From the NCBI GenBank assembly GCA_000442125.1, contig KE546977.1, positions 682,001 through 746,000 on the forward strand: a stretch of 64,000 nt of DNA, given 5' to 3'. Within the stretch, counting starts at the first letter, position 1. Each line of letters starts with the position of its first letter. The position numbers and the translations under genes are program-made. Positions 23,801 through 38,107 of this stretch are shown here, piece by piece. This DNA is from Opeltia flavorubescens. Its lineage: Eukaryota > Ascomycota > Lecanoromycetes > Teloschistales > Teloschistaceae. The notes beneath the pieces are model-generated. The model did no database searches and was not told the DNA's origin. It was given only the letters and a program-made list of their open reading frames with translations.

Positions 23801-25700
23801 TTTATATAAGGATTAAATATCGTTTTATCCTTTAATTTATTAAATATTTTTAGTATAACCTAATAAATAATAAAAGCCCTTTAACTCGACTTATTAAATA
23901 ATCTAGTTTTTTTTATTATCGGCTTAGTTATTATCGGTAGATTTTTTAAATTTATCGCGTTTAGGTTTTTTAGTATATTTATAGGGTTCTAGTTTTATAT
24001 TATAAAGTAGATCTTTTTAAATAATATTCGGATACTTTTTCGCCTTATATAGCCGCGATAATTATTAATTCTATTTTTTAATCCTTATTTAATAACGGCG
24101 GCTATTAATTAATAGGCTATATAATAAATACTAAAAATTTATTATTATCGTTTATTATACTCGTCGCCTTTTAAATAATTAAAATAGACTAGAATTAACT
24201 ATTCGCTATTATATCTATTATAGCTTTAGCTAACTTAGTATTTTCTATTTAAATTTTATCTTTAAAGTTAATACGGTTAAATTCCGGTTTATTTAATATA
24301 TTATCCTTTCTAGAATTCTATATAGATCGGTTTAAAGATATTTAATTATTAGTAAAAAATAATCGCTTGTATTAACGAGGAGTATTATTTTAAGGGTTTT
24401 TATTTATTAAATTTAAATTATATAGACCGCGATATAAAAATAGGTTAGAACTTTTATATAATATACTTATAAAATCTAATTTAAATAATAATAGTATATT
24501 TTTACTTCTACTATATAAAAAAAAAGACTTAGATAGCGGCGGATCGATTTTTCTATTATTATAAAGAGTACTAGAGTTATAAAAAAATTCCTTAAACTTA
24601 TTTTTATCTTTTTTTAAAATCGGAGGTTATTATAAAAAATCTAATTTTATATCTTAAAATAATACTTTCGGCTATATTAATTAAAATTACTAGTTACTTT
24701 TAGTAGTTAATAGTAATAACTAGGACCGATCGGTATTATAAACTAGCTTTAATTTTTTTTTAAAGAGTTTTAAAGCTAGAGGAGATTAAAATAATAATAA
24801 AATATTAATAACTAAATTATTATTTTTTTTACTAAACTAGCCGATTTCGATTTCGACTTTATTTTAAATAAGATAGGTATTATATAAATCCCTACTAGTA
24901 ATAATCTTCGTTATTTAACTATCTTTATTATCTTTTAAAAGTATTAATTAAAGGTTATTAGATTTTATATCCGGCGTTTTAATTTTAAGCCTTATAAGAA
25001 AATTAAAGTATAATAATTCTTTTTTTTTTTAGGGTTGTTATTAATTAAAATAATTATAAAATAAATATAAATATATTTATTATCTTTTCGAACCGTAATT
25101 TTATAGACACCTACTAGTTATATATTAAATTAGCTAATATTATATCCCGAAAATATATATAATAGAATATATAGTCGGTTATATTAATATATTAACTATT
25201 TTTAGTAGTAAATCCGGAGGTATAATATTTAGTAAATTATTATTACTTTTTTACTAATAATTAAATAAGATACGTTTTATAATAAATACTATCGCTTTTA
25301 TAATACCGGATAGCGGATTTTTTTTTTTTTATTAATAGTAATCGAATTCTTCGCTTAATTTAAAAATAATTAAATTAAAAAAAATCTTTTTTTTAATAAA
25401 TTTAAAATTAGTTATAATTAAGCTAAATATATTATACTTTTTATTAAAGGCCGTTAATAGCTAATATTAGATATTATTATTTATTAAAAAGAACTTTTTT
25501 ATTTAATCTATATTAATAAATTTTAGATTTTTCTAACCGGTTTTATTTTAAATATATTTAAATCTAGTATCCTTTTTTAAAATAATCGTCTAGTCTATAA
25601 GTCGTTTAAGAATAGGGACGTAGTTAAAGAAATATTATATTTAGCTATTTAATAATTTTAATTAATTCTATTCTAGATTAATTAATTAATTTATAATATA
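20805..25700. other. RIP-degraded DNA; left part may be the 5' half of the Plavaka element
   Basis: This is the continuation of the sequence interrupted by the Gypsy insertion. Isolated GC-richer words (for example near 22,745-22,810 and 24,050-24,120) remain, but no conserved motif could be anchored. Stops saturate all frames. The link to Plavaka rests only on removing the nested insertion. Confidence 0.35.
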
Positions 25701-28308
25701 TTTATTATTATTACTGGCGAAGTTGTTAATACTTTACTAAATTTATATATAAGTCGACTATCCGGCTTAATAATAATAACTATAAGGAGGATATAAAAGG
25801 GAGTAGATAGGGTAGAAGAGAATAAAAAATATAATTAAGTAAAGAATATAGATTTAATATAAATACCCCGCGGTAATAATAATAAAAACTAATAATATTA
25901 TTTTAATTATAATATACTATAATATAGTAAAATTAAGGCTAGTATAGGGCTATATTAACTATTTATTATATATTATCTAAATAGTATAATAAGTTTATTT
26001 AACTCGTTTTAAATAGAGTTAACGTTTTTAAGCGTATTATATAAAATATAGAGTCCTAAATTAAAGCTATATTATATAATAATTAATAGTATAATTAAAA
26101 ACTAATTATAGCGGATAAATTATTATTTATAGTAGAGGTTTAAATAACGATTTATCTAAATAATTAAAAGAAAAATACTAATATTAGTAATTAACGGGCG
26201 ATAAAAAAGGATTTCGTGTAATTTATAAGGCGATTTAATACTTATAATACGCCGTTATTATAAGCTATATATAATATAATTATTATTATTTACTTTAGTT
26301 AATATTTTACCTAAGCTCGATAATTATATTAATTTATAAAAAAAATAAAATTTATATTAAAACGGGGTATTTATTTATTTAAAATATTAGATATATACCT
26401 ACTATATAATAAAAAAAGATTTAATAAATGGGTAGAAGGTTTATTAAATAAAAGGGGAGTAGTTTATAATTATAGAAAAAGAATTTTATATAATCTTTAT
26501 TTAAACTATTTATTTATTTTTATTTTATAAAGTAGCGGATAATATTAATCTAACTTATAAGAGATCTTTTTTATAAATATATAGATAAAAATAAACGGCT
26601 ACTATATAAACTATAGTTATTAACCTTATAAATCTTTATCTATATATAATTATAGTATATTTCCCTATAATAAGGCTATAATACCGGCGAAGAAGCTTTT
26701 AAATACCGGGTATATTTATTTTAATTAGTATAACCGGACTAGTATTAGTTTTATAACTATTATTACTTATTTATAATTTTTATTAAAGTTAATTTTAGAC
26801 GGATTATAAACTATATACTAATATAGTAAAGCGTATAAAGAAAGAGATAATTAATATATTATTTAAAATTTATTTAATTTTTGATTTTTTAATATATACG
26901 GCCGTTTATAATAAACTAGATATATTTGTAGTATACTTAAAAGTTTATTTTATATTTAAATAATTTCTTTTAGAAAAAAAAAAAAACTTTATAGCTATCT
27001 TCGGCTCTAGAAGTAATATATATAATATTTAATATACTTTTAATATAATTAATATTTAAAGCAGTAAATAACTTAATATTATAAATTATATAAATATATA
27101 TATTATTAAGCTACGCTGGTTTCTATTAGCTTAATCTATTTATTTAATAGAGTAGAAATATTATATTATATAATATAATATAATAAGCTTTAAAAGAAAT
27201 AGAATAATTATTTTATTAATAAAGTTAGCGGTTAAAAAGTTAGTAGAAAAAATAGAATAGGCGCTTATTAATATAGTTATAGGTATTTAAAAAGCTTTTA
27301 TAATATTTAATTTTAGAATATAATAGTAATTAAAGTATAAAAGATTAAGGATAAGTAGTACGGTAAGAAAAAAAGTTAATAATAATATACTAAATATTAT
27401 TAATATAAGTAATTAAAGTATTATATACCTTATTTTCCGTTAGATAATTATAGAAATAAAGGATTTAGAGTATATAAGTAATAAATTTACTTCTCTAAAA
27501 TAAAAAACTAAGTTAAAAAGGAATTATTTAGATAAATCTCCTAAAAGCTATTATTTATTTTTAATAATAGTAGTACGGTTTTATTAAGCTTATAAAAGCT
27601 AATTTTAAGTAATATATATAGTTAAAGAATTTAATTTATAGATATATAGTAAGTAGTAATTAGTTAAAAAAGTAAAAAATTCGAGTAAATATTTAAATAA
27701 ATAAACTAATACTAGTAATTAATAAGTAATAGAAGTAATATATACTAGTATATCGGAATATTATTATAATATTCGATAAACGAAGTTTAATATTTTAAAG
27801 GCTATTAATTTTATTATATAATACTTAAACGCTTTAATATTAAGTTTAATAAATATATAAAAGGTTATAAATAGAAAGAATCTATCTATTTAATAGTATA
27901 ATTATAATAGTATATAAGGGCGTGTATATTATAGGGTTAATATAAAGAATATTAGCGCTAATAACTAAAATAAAATAAATAAAATAGCCTTTAGATTCTT
28001 TAATAATAATATAATAAATAGTTCCTTTAAATTTAATATTAAATTTTACTAAAATATTTAAAATATATTATAGCGCTATTTTTATTCTCTACCGACCTAG
28101 AATAGTATTATAACTAAACTCCCTATTAATAATTATAAGGTTTCTTAATATAAAGATAGATATTAATATTTTTATTAAAAAAAATAAAGAGGAAATTTTT
28201 AATAGATAATAATTATATTTATTATTAATGGTATAAAATAATAATTTTACTACTTTAATAGTATTAGCGTAGCTAGGGTAAATTAAAAGGGTTTTATTTA
28301 TAATATCG
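25701..28308. other. RIP-degraded DNA, no gene resolved
   Basis: Very A+T-rich, with many TAGTA/TAATA words and a few GC-richer patches such as ACCCCGCGGTAATAA near 25,865. I see no LTR pair, recognisable protein motif or tandem array. Confidence 0.4.
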
Positions 28309-28862
28309 CCGCTATAAATTTTATAAATTTAAATAAAGGCTTTAATAAATATTTATATTTAAAGAGAGTCGATCTATTTATAGTATTAGTTCGCTTTAAT
28401 AATAGTTATACTCTATAATATTAACGGCGCTATATTTAATAATAGAAATTTCTTACTTTATAAATTTTATAAATCCCGCTATTATAAATTTTATAAATTT
28501 AAATAAAGGCTTTAATAAATATTTATATTTAAAGGGGGTCGATTTATTTTTAATATTAGTTCGCTTTAATAATAACTAACGGCGCTATATTTAATAATAG
28601 GAATTTCTTACTTTATAAATTTTATAAATCCCGCTGTTATAAGCCTTATAAATTTAAATAAAGGCTTTAGCGAATATTTATATCTATAAACCCCGCCGTT
28701 ATAAACTTTATAGATTTAAATAAAAGCTTTAGCGAATATTTATATTTAAAAAAAGGTTAATCTATTTCTAGTATTAGTTCGCTTTAATAATAGTTATACT
28801 TTATAAAATTAACGGTACTATATTTAATAATAAAAATTTCTTATTTTATAAATTTTATAAGC
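28309..28862 (+). repeat. Tandem repeat of about 155-170 bp, four units (one truncated)
   Basis: Units start with CCGCTATAAA-like sequence at 28,309, 28,476, 28,631 and 28,693, giving lengths 167, 155, 62 (internally deleted) and about 170. Shared internal words are AAATAAAGGCTTTA, TAGTATTAGTTCGCTTTAAT and ATTTCTTACTTTATAAATTT. Copies differ by C/T and G/A plus indels, so the array existed before the last round of RIP. Confidence 0.85.
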
Positions 28863-31800
28863 CTCTAGTCCTTAATTTAATAATTAATCTAGTAAATTAA
28901 AATTTTAAAGATAATAGAAGGCGAGTATTAATTTAAATCTAATTATAGTCCTTTTTAAATCTATATTATTTTAGGTAAAAATTTTTATTTTAATTAAATA
29001 TATTTAATCCGTTATTAATATTTTATAAATAATTTTTTAATTTTTTTACCGCGAACTCGATTATTATAATAGTCTAGTAAAATATTAATAAAAATATAGA
29101 TCTAATAATATTTAGTTTTTAAAATTTATTTAATATTTATTAAATTTATAAAGGTAACGCTAGCTTTTATATATAGTATAAAGCTTTATAAAAAAAATTT
29201 CGGGACTTTTAACTTTTTTACCTCCCGCGCTTTTTTTAATAACTCGGCCGGTTATAATAAATAGTATATAAAGGAAATTAAAATAAATATTATAGCTCCT
29301 ATAATAATAGTTAAAAATAGAGATAAAAAGTTTAAATTACTATTTTTCTCGATTATATCTTTTAAATATAAATTTTTATAATATCTATAGTATAATATTA
29401 GTAACGCGATATTCTTTCTAGCTTAATATATATTAGTTTATCTAATATTTAAATTAAGAATAGTTTTAATTTATTTTTTTTTTTAAAACGATTTTTATAC
29501 TTTATTATAAAATAATTTACCTTTAATTTCTTTATTCTATTAAATTTTTAGATTAACTCTTTAGAATTTTAATTACGCTAATATATTTATATAATATTAA
29601 AATCTATATAATCTATAAATTAATTAATAATTAATAGAAAACTTTTTATATATTAAAATATACTAGGATTACCTTTACTAGGAAGGTAGATTTATAAATA
29701 GTAGAAATAAAGTTTTATTACTATAATCGGAAGATAGATAATCTAGATTATAGAACTCTAGCTTTATAATAAATATATAAATAGAAGAACGATTTTAATA
29801 TAGCGGATTAATAGAAAATAAAGTTCTATAATATTTAAAATATTAATATTAAAAATTAAACGCTTACCTTTAATTTTATATTAAAGATAACTTAACCTAA
29901 TATTAATTATTAAAATAGAAGTTCTATACCTCTATTATATAAATAGATTAATAAATATTATATACTATATTAATACCTCTACCGATAGTTAACCAATCTT
30001 TAAAATCGGGTAGAAAATATAAATACTCGAAGTTTATAAGGTTTTTAAATAAGTATTTTTAGATAAAATAATTTAAAAAATCTAAAAAAAGTTATTTTCC
30101 TATTATAAAATAATTACTATTTTTTTACTTACTAATTATATTAAAAATAAAAGTTTCTATTATTATTTTATTATTTAAATATTTATAAATAATATTAAAA
30201 TCGATTTTTACTTTAATACTAGTTAGTTAAATAATAATATAAATAATATCTTTTAATTTATTATTAAATATTTATTAGCCGTGTTCGGAATTAAAATCTA
30301 CTTTAAAAATCTAGTTATAATATTAGTATTTTTTTATTAATCTAGAGTCTAAATAAATATTAAATAAGTTTATTTTCGTTAAAAAGTTAGTTAGCTCGAT
30401 TACTTAAAAAGATAGTAGTTTAATCTACTATTTTTTTAATTTTCCCGCTAATAGGTTTAAATAATATTAAAGATTATATACCTTATAAATTAATTAATAA
30501 TTATTAAGATTTTTACTATATACTAGAATATAGTATTTAAAATATTAATATTAACCTACTACCGGCGCTTTCGCGGTTCTCCTAATATATAAATAGACTA
30601 TTAAAATATTAAAGAGGTAATAAAATTAAAAAAAATATTATTAAAAAATTTAAAATAGTATATAGAGATTATAAAACGTAAAAGTAATTAAAAAATATCT
30701 AAATATAAGGAATTATTTAAAAGACGATATTAATAATAGTAAAAAAAAAAGAAGCTATAAAATATATAGCGCGGGCGCCTATAATATAGCTTAAATAGAA
30801 AGATTCGAACTATATAATCTATAGTAACTACTTTTTATATAAAGTAAAATATATAATAATTATATTAAGTAAGAAGGAATATTATTATAGTATCTATTCG
30901 GCTGTTAGTATATATAATAAATATTTAATATTATATATATATAGTATAAATAATAAGTTTAGAATATTTAATAGCCGCTAATTATTTAAAATTATATTTA
31001 ATATTTATTTTATACTAGTTTAACTTTATTAAGTTTTATATATAAAGATTTCCTTTAATTTTTTTTAAAAAATTATTTTAAGTCTATAAAATAATTATAA
31101 TTCTAATAAAAGGTATTTTTTATTATCTAGTATAATTTTTTATTATTAGGATCGGCTAATTTAATAAAATAAGAGTCGGAGTTTATAAATATTAGTAAAG
31201 ATTAATTAGATAATTAATTAAATAGCTATTATATACTAATCTAGAACCTACGGTTATAAATGTATTTAAAAATATAAAATTATACTATTAACTATATAAT
31301 ACTTATTAATAATAAATATATTAAAGTTATATTTATCTATTAACTTTATAGGTTCGCTATTATTAGAGATAAAAAATAAAGATTTTTATTTATTATTATA
31401 CTTTATTCGCTTTTAAAATATTACTAGAAACTTATTAAAAGAGTACTTCTTAATATTAAAATTAAAGAAATAGAAATATATTATTTCGTATTAATATATA
31501 TATTTTTTTTAATCGCTAATATAAATAATAGTATTTCTAGTTATATATATTATAATTTTTAACTAATTAAGGTTCTACTATAAATAATATAATCAGCTTA
31601 TAAAGCCGTACCTAAAAGACTAGAAATAAGAAAATAATTTATATATTAGTTATTAAATCTAAAATATTAGATATATTATAACTACTAATCGTTAAATTAT
31701 ACTATAAGAAGTTAGTTATTAGTTTAGTATTACTAGTACTAATTAATTAAATAATAGAACTATTTACTTACCGTCGATTTAATAAATAGATATATATAAA

Positions 31801-32817
31801 TATTAAATACTTACTAAACCCGATATTACTAGTAATAATAGGCTAAAATAAATCCGAAATTAGCTAGTAATACTATTAAAATCTAATAATAATATAAGAT
31901 ACGATATATTATTAAAATAAAAGTTTTAAAATTAGTAATATAAAGTATAATAAAATCAGTAAAATAAAAAATTTAATAATATATTTAATAGTTTAAAAAA
32001 GACTAATATTTATAATAAATAAATAAAACGATACTACCGGTAATAAAATAAAGGAATAATAATCAAAAATTTATAATTTAATTAATATAAGTATAGTTCT
32101 CGAATAAATATTATAATAAATTTAATAGCGGAGATTATAAAAAAGTATTTATAATAATCTAATAATTAAATCTATAAATATATAAGTAGTAAAAAAAAAT
32201 AATTAATAGCTATACTAGCGATTTACTTTTATAGCGAATTTAAACTTAGTAGTTAATAATAAAAAACATAATATATAGAAAAAATAAAAAAATAGACCTT
32301 ATAAATATTATTTATATAAATAGACGGTAATTTTAAAGCCTTTAATAAAAAAATTAATAAATAAATATTTTAAAATCGTTTCTAGTTAAAAATAGTAGTT
32401 AGTAAAAAGTTAATATCTAATAATTTTAATATAGATTTCCTTTTTTATAAATTTACCTAAATAAATTATATAATAGTCGTTACTATCGAATATTATAATA
32501 CTAATAATACTATTAATCTTTAATTTAATTATTTTATTTTTTATAAATTATATATTAAATAAAAATATTCCGGTCGGTTTAATTATACCTCTAACTATAA
32601 TAAAATACTACTACTAGTATTCTATTAAGCTATTAAACTAGATTATAACTTTTTAATATTATAATATCGTTTAATTTTATTATTATATACTATTTAAATT
32701 AATATCTATAATTATAAAATTAATAATTAGTAAAGGTAATTTTAAAATATATAAATATTATAGCGTAATATTACTTTTTAAAGGTATATATATAATCCAA
32801 GTTATTTTATATATTAT
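28863..32817. other. RIP-degraded DNA with two weak coding-like stretches
   Basis: Most of this interval is unresolved. The minus strand at about 30,060-30,590 and the plus strand at about 30,610-31,050 each keep a frame whose stops are mainly TAA/TAG for 140-175 codons, but I recognise neither. A GC-rich patch (CTACCGGCGCTTTCGCGGTT) lies near 30,560. Confidence 0.3.
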
Positions 32818-32970
32818 AGCGGCTGTTTAATCGATAATAATACTAGTTACCTAATCTATTTAATATACTATAGCGGCTGTTTAATCGATAATAATACTAG
32901 TTATTTAATTTATTTTATATATAATAGCGGCTATTTAATTAATAATAGTACTAGTTATTTAATTATTAAA
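32818..32970 (+). repeat. 54-bp tandem repeat, three copies
   Basis: AGCGGCTGTTTAATCGATAA or its mutated form begins at 32,818, 32,872 and 32,926, a period of exactly 54. Each unit also has AATACTAGTTA or AGTACTAGTTA about 20 bases on. The third copy shows the most A/T changes. Confidence 0.85.
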
Positions 32971-33399
32971 TTTAAAGTTACTTATAATACGAATATTAAT
33001 TGTTAATTAAAGCGGACTTAATATATAAATTATACTATTAAAGAAAAAGCGTATTTTAGTTATTATCGCTTCTATTATTAACGTTCTATCTATTTATAAG
33101 CTATACTCGGTCTAGTTAATAGAACTATAATAATTAGTATATAAGTTTTATTAATAAAAGAAGAAATTATAGTTAATATAATTTATTTACTTAACTATCT
33201 ATTTATTAAATTATTCTACCTTTATATACCCGCGAGATTACTATATAGTATTACCTCTCTTTTATCTTTATTCGACGTATTATTCTTATTATTATTTTTA
33301 ACTATATCATTTATTATCTACTAGCTTATTAATATAGTTTATTTATAAATAAAAAGTTTAAAAATACGGGTATTATTTTTATAAAGTTATTCTAAGTAG
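32971..33399. other. RIP-degraded spacer before the helicase remnant
   Basis: Nothing recognised. On the minus strand this is downstream of the helicase frame and could hold its C-terminal end, but no motif is visible after motif VI. Confidence 0.4.
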
Positions 33400-35590
33400 T
33401 TTATCTAAATAAAAACGGATTTTACTTTAAAGCGATCTACTAAGCTATTTAATATATATATTTATTTATAATATTTTTATTATTAATATAAAATATAGTT
33501 ATATATATAAGCGAGACTATTTCTTATTCGACTTAAGGCGGTTAATATCTAATTAGCTTTTATAAAACTGAAACGTTTAATAGTAGCTATAATAATAATA
33601 AGGAAGCTTATTTCTATATTTAAATATCTATTTATAGTATTTATATTAACGAGTTCTAAATAATTATCGCTTTAAATTTAGCGCTATAAAAGATTAAGTT
33701 ACTTATAATAAAAGGAAAAAATTATAATCTTTTCTACTTTATAATTATATTTTATAAAATATTTTACTAGGCGTATTATAGTAGTAAGCTTATCTAAATT
33801 TTATCTAGAATAAATCGGGCCTACTTTCTAATCCTTAGTATTAATATAGTCTATAAAAGCGAAAAATTTATTAATAACTCCTCCGGTAAATTTATAAATT
33901 ACGGTTATTATAATAATAATATTCGGGTATATTAAAAGGTTTATATTAGAATATAAATTATTATTATAGAATATAATAAATATTTTCGCGATATCTAGTA
34001 TAATATAGTATTATATATTTAAAAGTACGTATTTTCGCTTTAAAAATATATTATAATTAAAAAAATTCCGCTTTATAAATTCTATAAAATTATCGCTACT
34101 ATTATATTTAAAATTAATTTAATAGATATCGCTATTTAAATATTTAATTATATCCTTTTTACTAGGCCGGTTAAATTACGTAAAAGCTATTAAATATTCT
34201 TTATAGTTTATACTACCCGCTTTTTATAGAATTATATAATTAGTAAAAAAATAGGAGGCTATTATTTATAATCCGGTAAGGACTATATAAATTATTATAT
34301 TTATTTTATATTAAAATATCTCCTTTTTAAATTTATAAAGGAGTTTATTAAAAAATTATATATTTTAATAATTAAACGGAATTTTTAAATTTTTCTAGTA
34401 ATAAAATAAAATAGCGAACTAGGTGTATATATATTAATATATATTAGATTATTACTTCCAGCCTTTAATTATATAAAAGGTTTTATAACGCGCTTACTTT
34501 TACTTATATATTAGTTTCTTTAATAGATTAAGTCGAGGTACCGCTTTATTAAAGTTATTATAGCTTAAAAATTTTTTTAGATTGTTATCGCTATTAATAT
34601 AATCGTTTTTATTCCTATTTTTAGACTAGGTCTAAGTATTTAAAGGGTAATTATCTTCTAATAAAATAGGAGTTATATTTAATTTCTCGAGTAGACTTTC
34701 TATAAAGGTTCCTATAGTTAGATTTATAAAAGAGATCGCTAGGTATTTATTAAGTTCTAAAATAAATTTATTAGTAGAGTTTTAAAACTTTAAAAAATAG
34801 CTTTTAAATAGTTTTTAATCTAGTAAGCCGGCCTTTTTAAAAATATATATATAAAAACTATTATTAGAATTTTAAAAATATTTATTTTTAATATTAAATA
34901 CTTTAATTACTTTTTATTATTTTATTAATAGATACGCTATTAAATCGAATTTTATAATAAAGTTATATAATTCGTTCTAACGCTATTTTATAGGATTAAC
35001 CTCGTTAATAATATATTTCCGAATATTATTCCGGACCGTATAGTATTTTATAATCGATATATTTAAACGTATAACTTTTTTATTTTAGAAATATTTAAAA
35101 CCGAGTTCTACTAATCCTTATAATATAGTCTTAAATTATTTTAAAAAACGACTTATTATATTATTTAAGAGGCTATTAACTAGAATTTTAAAACCTTAGC
35201 TAATAAGTAGTAGATAAACCGCTTAGTTAATATATAACTTTTTATATTTAAATATATTTTAAACGATTCCGAGGCTATTAAAATAATTAATAAAATATAT
35301 AATAATATAGAACTACTTTATATTTAAATTAATATACTATCGCTTTAAAAAACACGTAATCTCGGCTATTTTTAAAACGTAAAAGATATTTATTCTAAAT
35401 TATAGTTATAAATTTTAACTAAAATAAAACTTTATAAATCGACTAAAAAGTATAAACTACCTCTCGCTTATATATACCGGGTTCTACTTTTTTAAAGTTA
35501 CTAAATAATAATTCTTATTAATATTAGATAATTTAATATTAATATATATAATATTAAATAGACTAAAAATATAATAATTAATAATCGTTT
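33400..35590 (-). pseudogene. Superfamily 1 (UPF1/NFX1-like) helicase remnant
   Basis: One minus-strand frame of about 700 codons without an obvious frameshift carries helicase motifs in the right order. Motif I is at 35,235-35,258: I-V-Q then N-I-F-K-Y-K-K-L, where every difference from G-A-P-G-x-G-K-S is one or two C-to-T/G-to-A steps. Motif Ia is at 35,161-35,190: K-I-L-V-N-S-L-L-N-N for K-I-L-V-T-S-P-S-N. Motif II is at 34,212-34,229: L-stop-K-A-G-S for an acidic E-A-G box. Motif IV is at 33,985-34,022: L-N-I-Q-Y-Y-I-I-L-D-I for L-N-x-Q-H-R-M-x-P-D-I. A segment V-E-K-I-I-I-F-S-F-Y-Y-K-Q near 33,735-33,775 matches the RecA2 'T-F-Y-x-x-Q' block. Motif VI is at 33,511-33,547: L-T-A-L-S-R-I-R-N-S-L. 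About 230 residues separate Ia and II, a large insertion as in ZNFX1-type helicases. Such proteins remodel RNA or RNA-protein complexes. The copy is dead. Confidence 0.65.
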
Positions 35591-37681
35591 TTTTATTATT
35601 ATTAAGCTACTTATTATAAAAATCGAATTTATAAGCGAAGTTTTTAATTATAAAATCTTTTTTAGCTTTATATAATTATTTAATAATTATAGTAACGTTT
35701 TATATAAAAAATAGTTAGTAAAACTATTTAAAAACTATTATAAACTAATTCTTATTTTTATATTTAATAGTAATATATTCGCTAGATATAAAACAGTAGA
35801 TAAAGTCCTAGTAAAGATATAAAAGACCGATATATAATTTATCGCTACCCTATATAAATAATAATACTTATAAACTATATTCAAGCTTTTATAACTATTC
35901 GATTTCCTTTTACCCTTTTTTATTATTTTATATAATTTATAGACTAAAGATTAGATTCTACTCGGTAAAATCCTTAAAAATTTTATAATAAAGTTTTATA
36001 ACTAAATAAAATCGCTAGTTCGGTTTATATAAATACTAGTTATAATTAATTTAATATTTAAAATATAGTATATAATTAAAATATATTTTATAAAATAGAT
36101 ATAAGCGATTTTATTTAAAATAATACTTAAAACTATATATTAGATATATAAAAGCGTTTAGCTATTCGACTACTAAAAATATATTTATTATAGCTAGCTT
36201 AGATTTAATATTTTAATAATTAATCGATTCTTTAATAATAAAATAAGCTTTTATAGACTCGAATATCTACTTAAATTTTATATATATTTTATAGTAAGAT
36301 CTATAATTAGGTATAGAGCTAGGTAGGTCGCTAATATAAATATTTTATATATAAACTTTACTAGAATCGAAGCTGAACCGAATAAACTAAAGGCTTTTTT
36401 ATATATAGATCGTTTTAACCCCTTTTATCCCCTTTAATAAAGCTTATACCTTATAAAATACCTTTATATCGGTAGCTTTATTATTATTTAAGAGCTATTT
36501 ATTATATTAGTAAAAAACTATAAACTATAAAAAAGCGGTAGAATTAAAAATAAGGACCTATTTATAAAAAATATCGTTATATACTTTTTTACTATTTTTA
36601 ATTAAATTATAAAATAAAATTTTTAAATAAGCCTTATTTAGCTAAATATAATTAGATAAAAAAATAATAAACTTCGTTTAATAAAGGTATATATCCTTTT
36701 TAAATTTAAATTCTTTAAATCGATTAAATATTAAAATAAATATATTTTTATACTTTATAGTAAATACATAGTATTAAACTAAAATAGATTTTAAATTATT
36801 AAAAATATTAGTCTAAATTTTAATAAATTCTAAACTATTAGAATTACTATTCTACGCGTTAATAGATTAAGGCTTATTAAAATTACTATTCTAAATTTTA
36901 CTAGATTTAGACTTAACTAAATTAATATTATACTTTAGCTTATAGTTTATAATATAAACGGTTTTTTATATATTCGCGAGCTATATATTAAGAAGGGCGA
37001 CTATCCTATTATTAAAGTTATTTACTTATCTTCGCGCTATATTAATAGAATTAAGAAGGAACTACTACTAGAAAATTAATAAATACTTAAAAAGGCTATA
37101 ATATATATATAAAATATTTTAAAATTATAGCCTCTATAATAATAAAGATCTAGAAAAAAATATAAATAATCTAGAATTCAATATAATTAGGTTAGCGAGT
37201 ATTTAAATATAAAAAAATTAAGGTAATAGAAATAGTAATAATAATAAATAAATACTAATATTAAAAAAAATTAAGTCCTATTAAAAAATTAAGTAAATTA
37301 AAAAAAGAATTTATAATAAACTAAAAACCTCGATATTTATAATATTTTAAATAGGATAAAATATATTTAGAAATTATTATATATTTAATAGTAAGAATAA
37401 TAATAAAAAAAGTTTTATTACTCGCCTAAAAAGTATTTTTTAATAATTTATAATTAAAAAGTTTAAAATCGTATTAATAAAAAAATAAAGCGATATAAAA
37501 TAGCTAGATAAATTTATTAGTTAATTAATAAATTTATAAAATATAATATTACTATAATTTAATACTCGAAAATAAAATAAAAAGATAGTTTTAAATATAA
37601 ATAAAAATTAGATCTAATTATTAAATATAAAGAAAGTAGAATTTAGTATAAAGTAAAAGGAGTAAGTAAAATAAACGTATT
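35591..37681. other. RIP-degraded DNA upstream of the helicase
   Basis: The helicase frame continues upstream in fragments to about 35,620, but I could not find a start. Between 36,000 and 37,680 nothing is recognised. Tracts with AAATTCTA and AATTACTATTCTA words repeat loosely near 36,820-36,900. Confidence 0.35.
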
Positions 37682-37935
37682 AAGTATATAAAAAAGGATT
37701 AAATAAAATAGTACTATTAGATTTAATAGGCTAGAAGGTTATATAAAAGAATTTAAAAATTGGTTAAATATATAAAAAAAAATAAATTAATAATATTAAT
37801 ACTAGATATAATAAACTAGCGGGTTATATAAAAAGGTTCGATAATTTAATAAATATATAAAAAAGGATAATTTACTAATATTAATACTAAATTTAATAAG
37901 CTAGCGGGAGATATAAAAAAATTTATATAAAAATT
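37682..37935 (+). repeat. 85-bp tandem repeat, three copies
   Basis: Units start at 37,682, 37,766 and 37,851 with AAGTATATAAAAAAGG or AAATATATAAAAAA. Each has TATTAGATTTAATAGGCTAG or its mutated form about 38 bases on and a GGGTTATATAAAA-like end. A fourth, separated copy lies near 38,108-38,172. Confidence 0.8.
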
Positions 37936-38107
37936 TAAAGCTTAAAATAACCGTTTAAAGTAAAATTATTAATTAATTAAAATATTTTTAATTATTAATA
38001 ATATTAAAAGGAGAGATTTAAATATAAATAAAGAATAGATAAAATAACCGATTATAAAAGTAGTAAACTATAATATAAAATAAAAAAAATTAATAGAATA
38101 ATATACT

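Noticed and set aside
35060-35400. Resemblance of the segment around the helicase motif I to the HTH region of PIF/Harbinger transposases.
   Set aside because: The same residues fit SF1 helicase motifs I and Ia better, and the frame continues into motifs II, IV and VI with no DDE domain.
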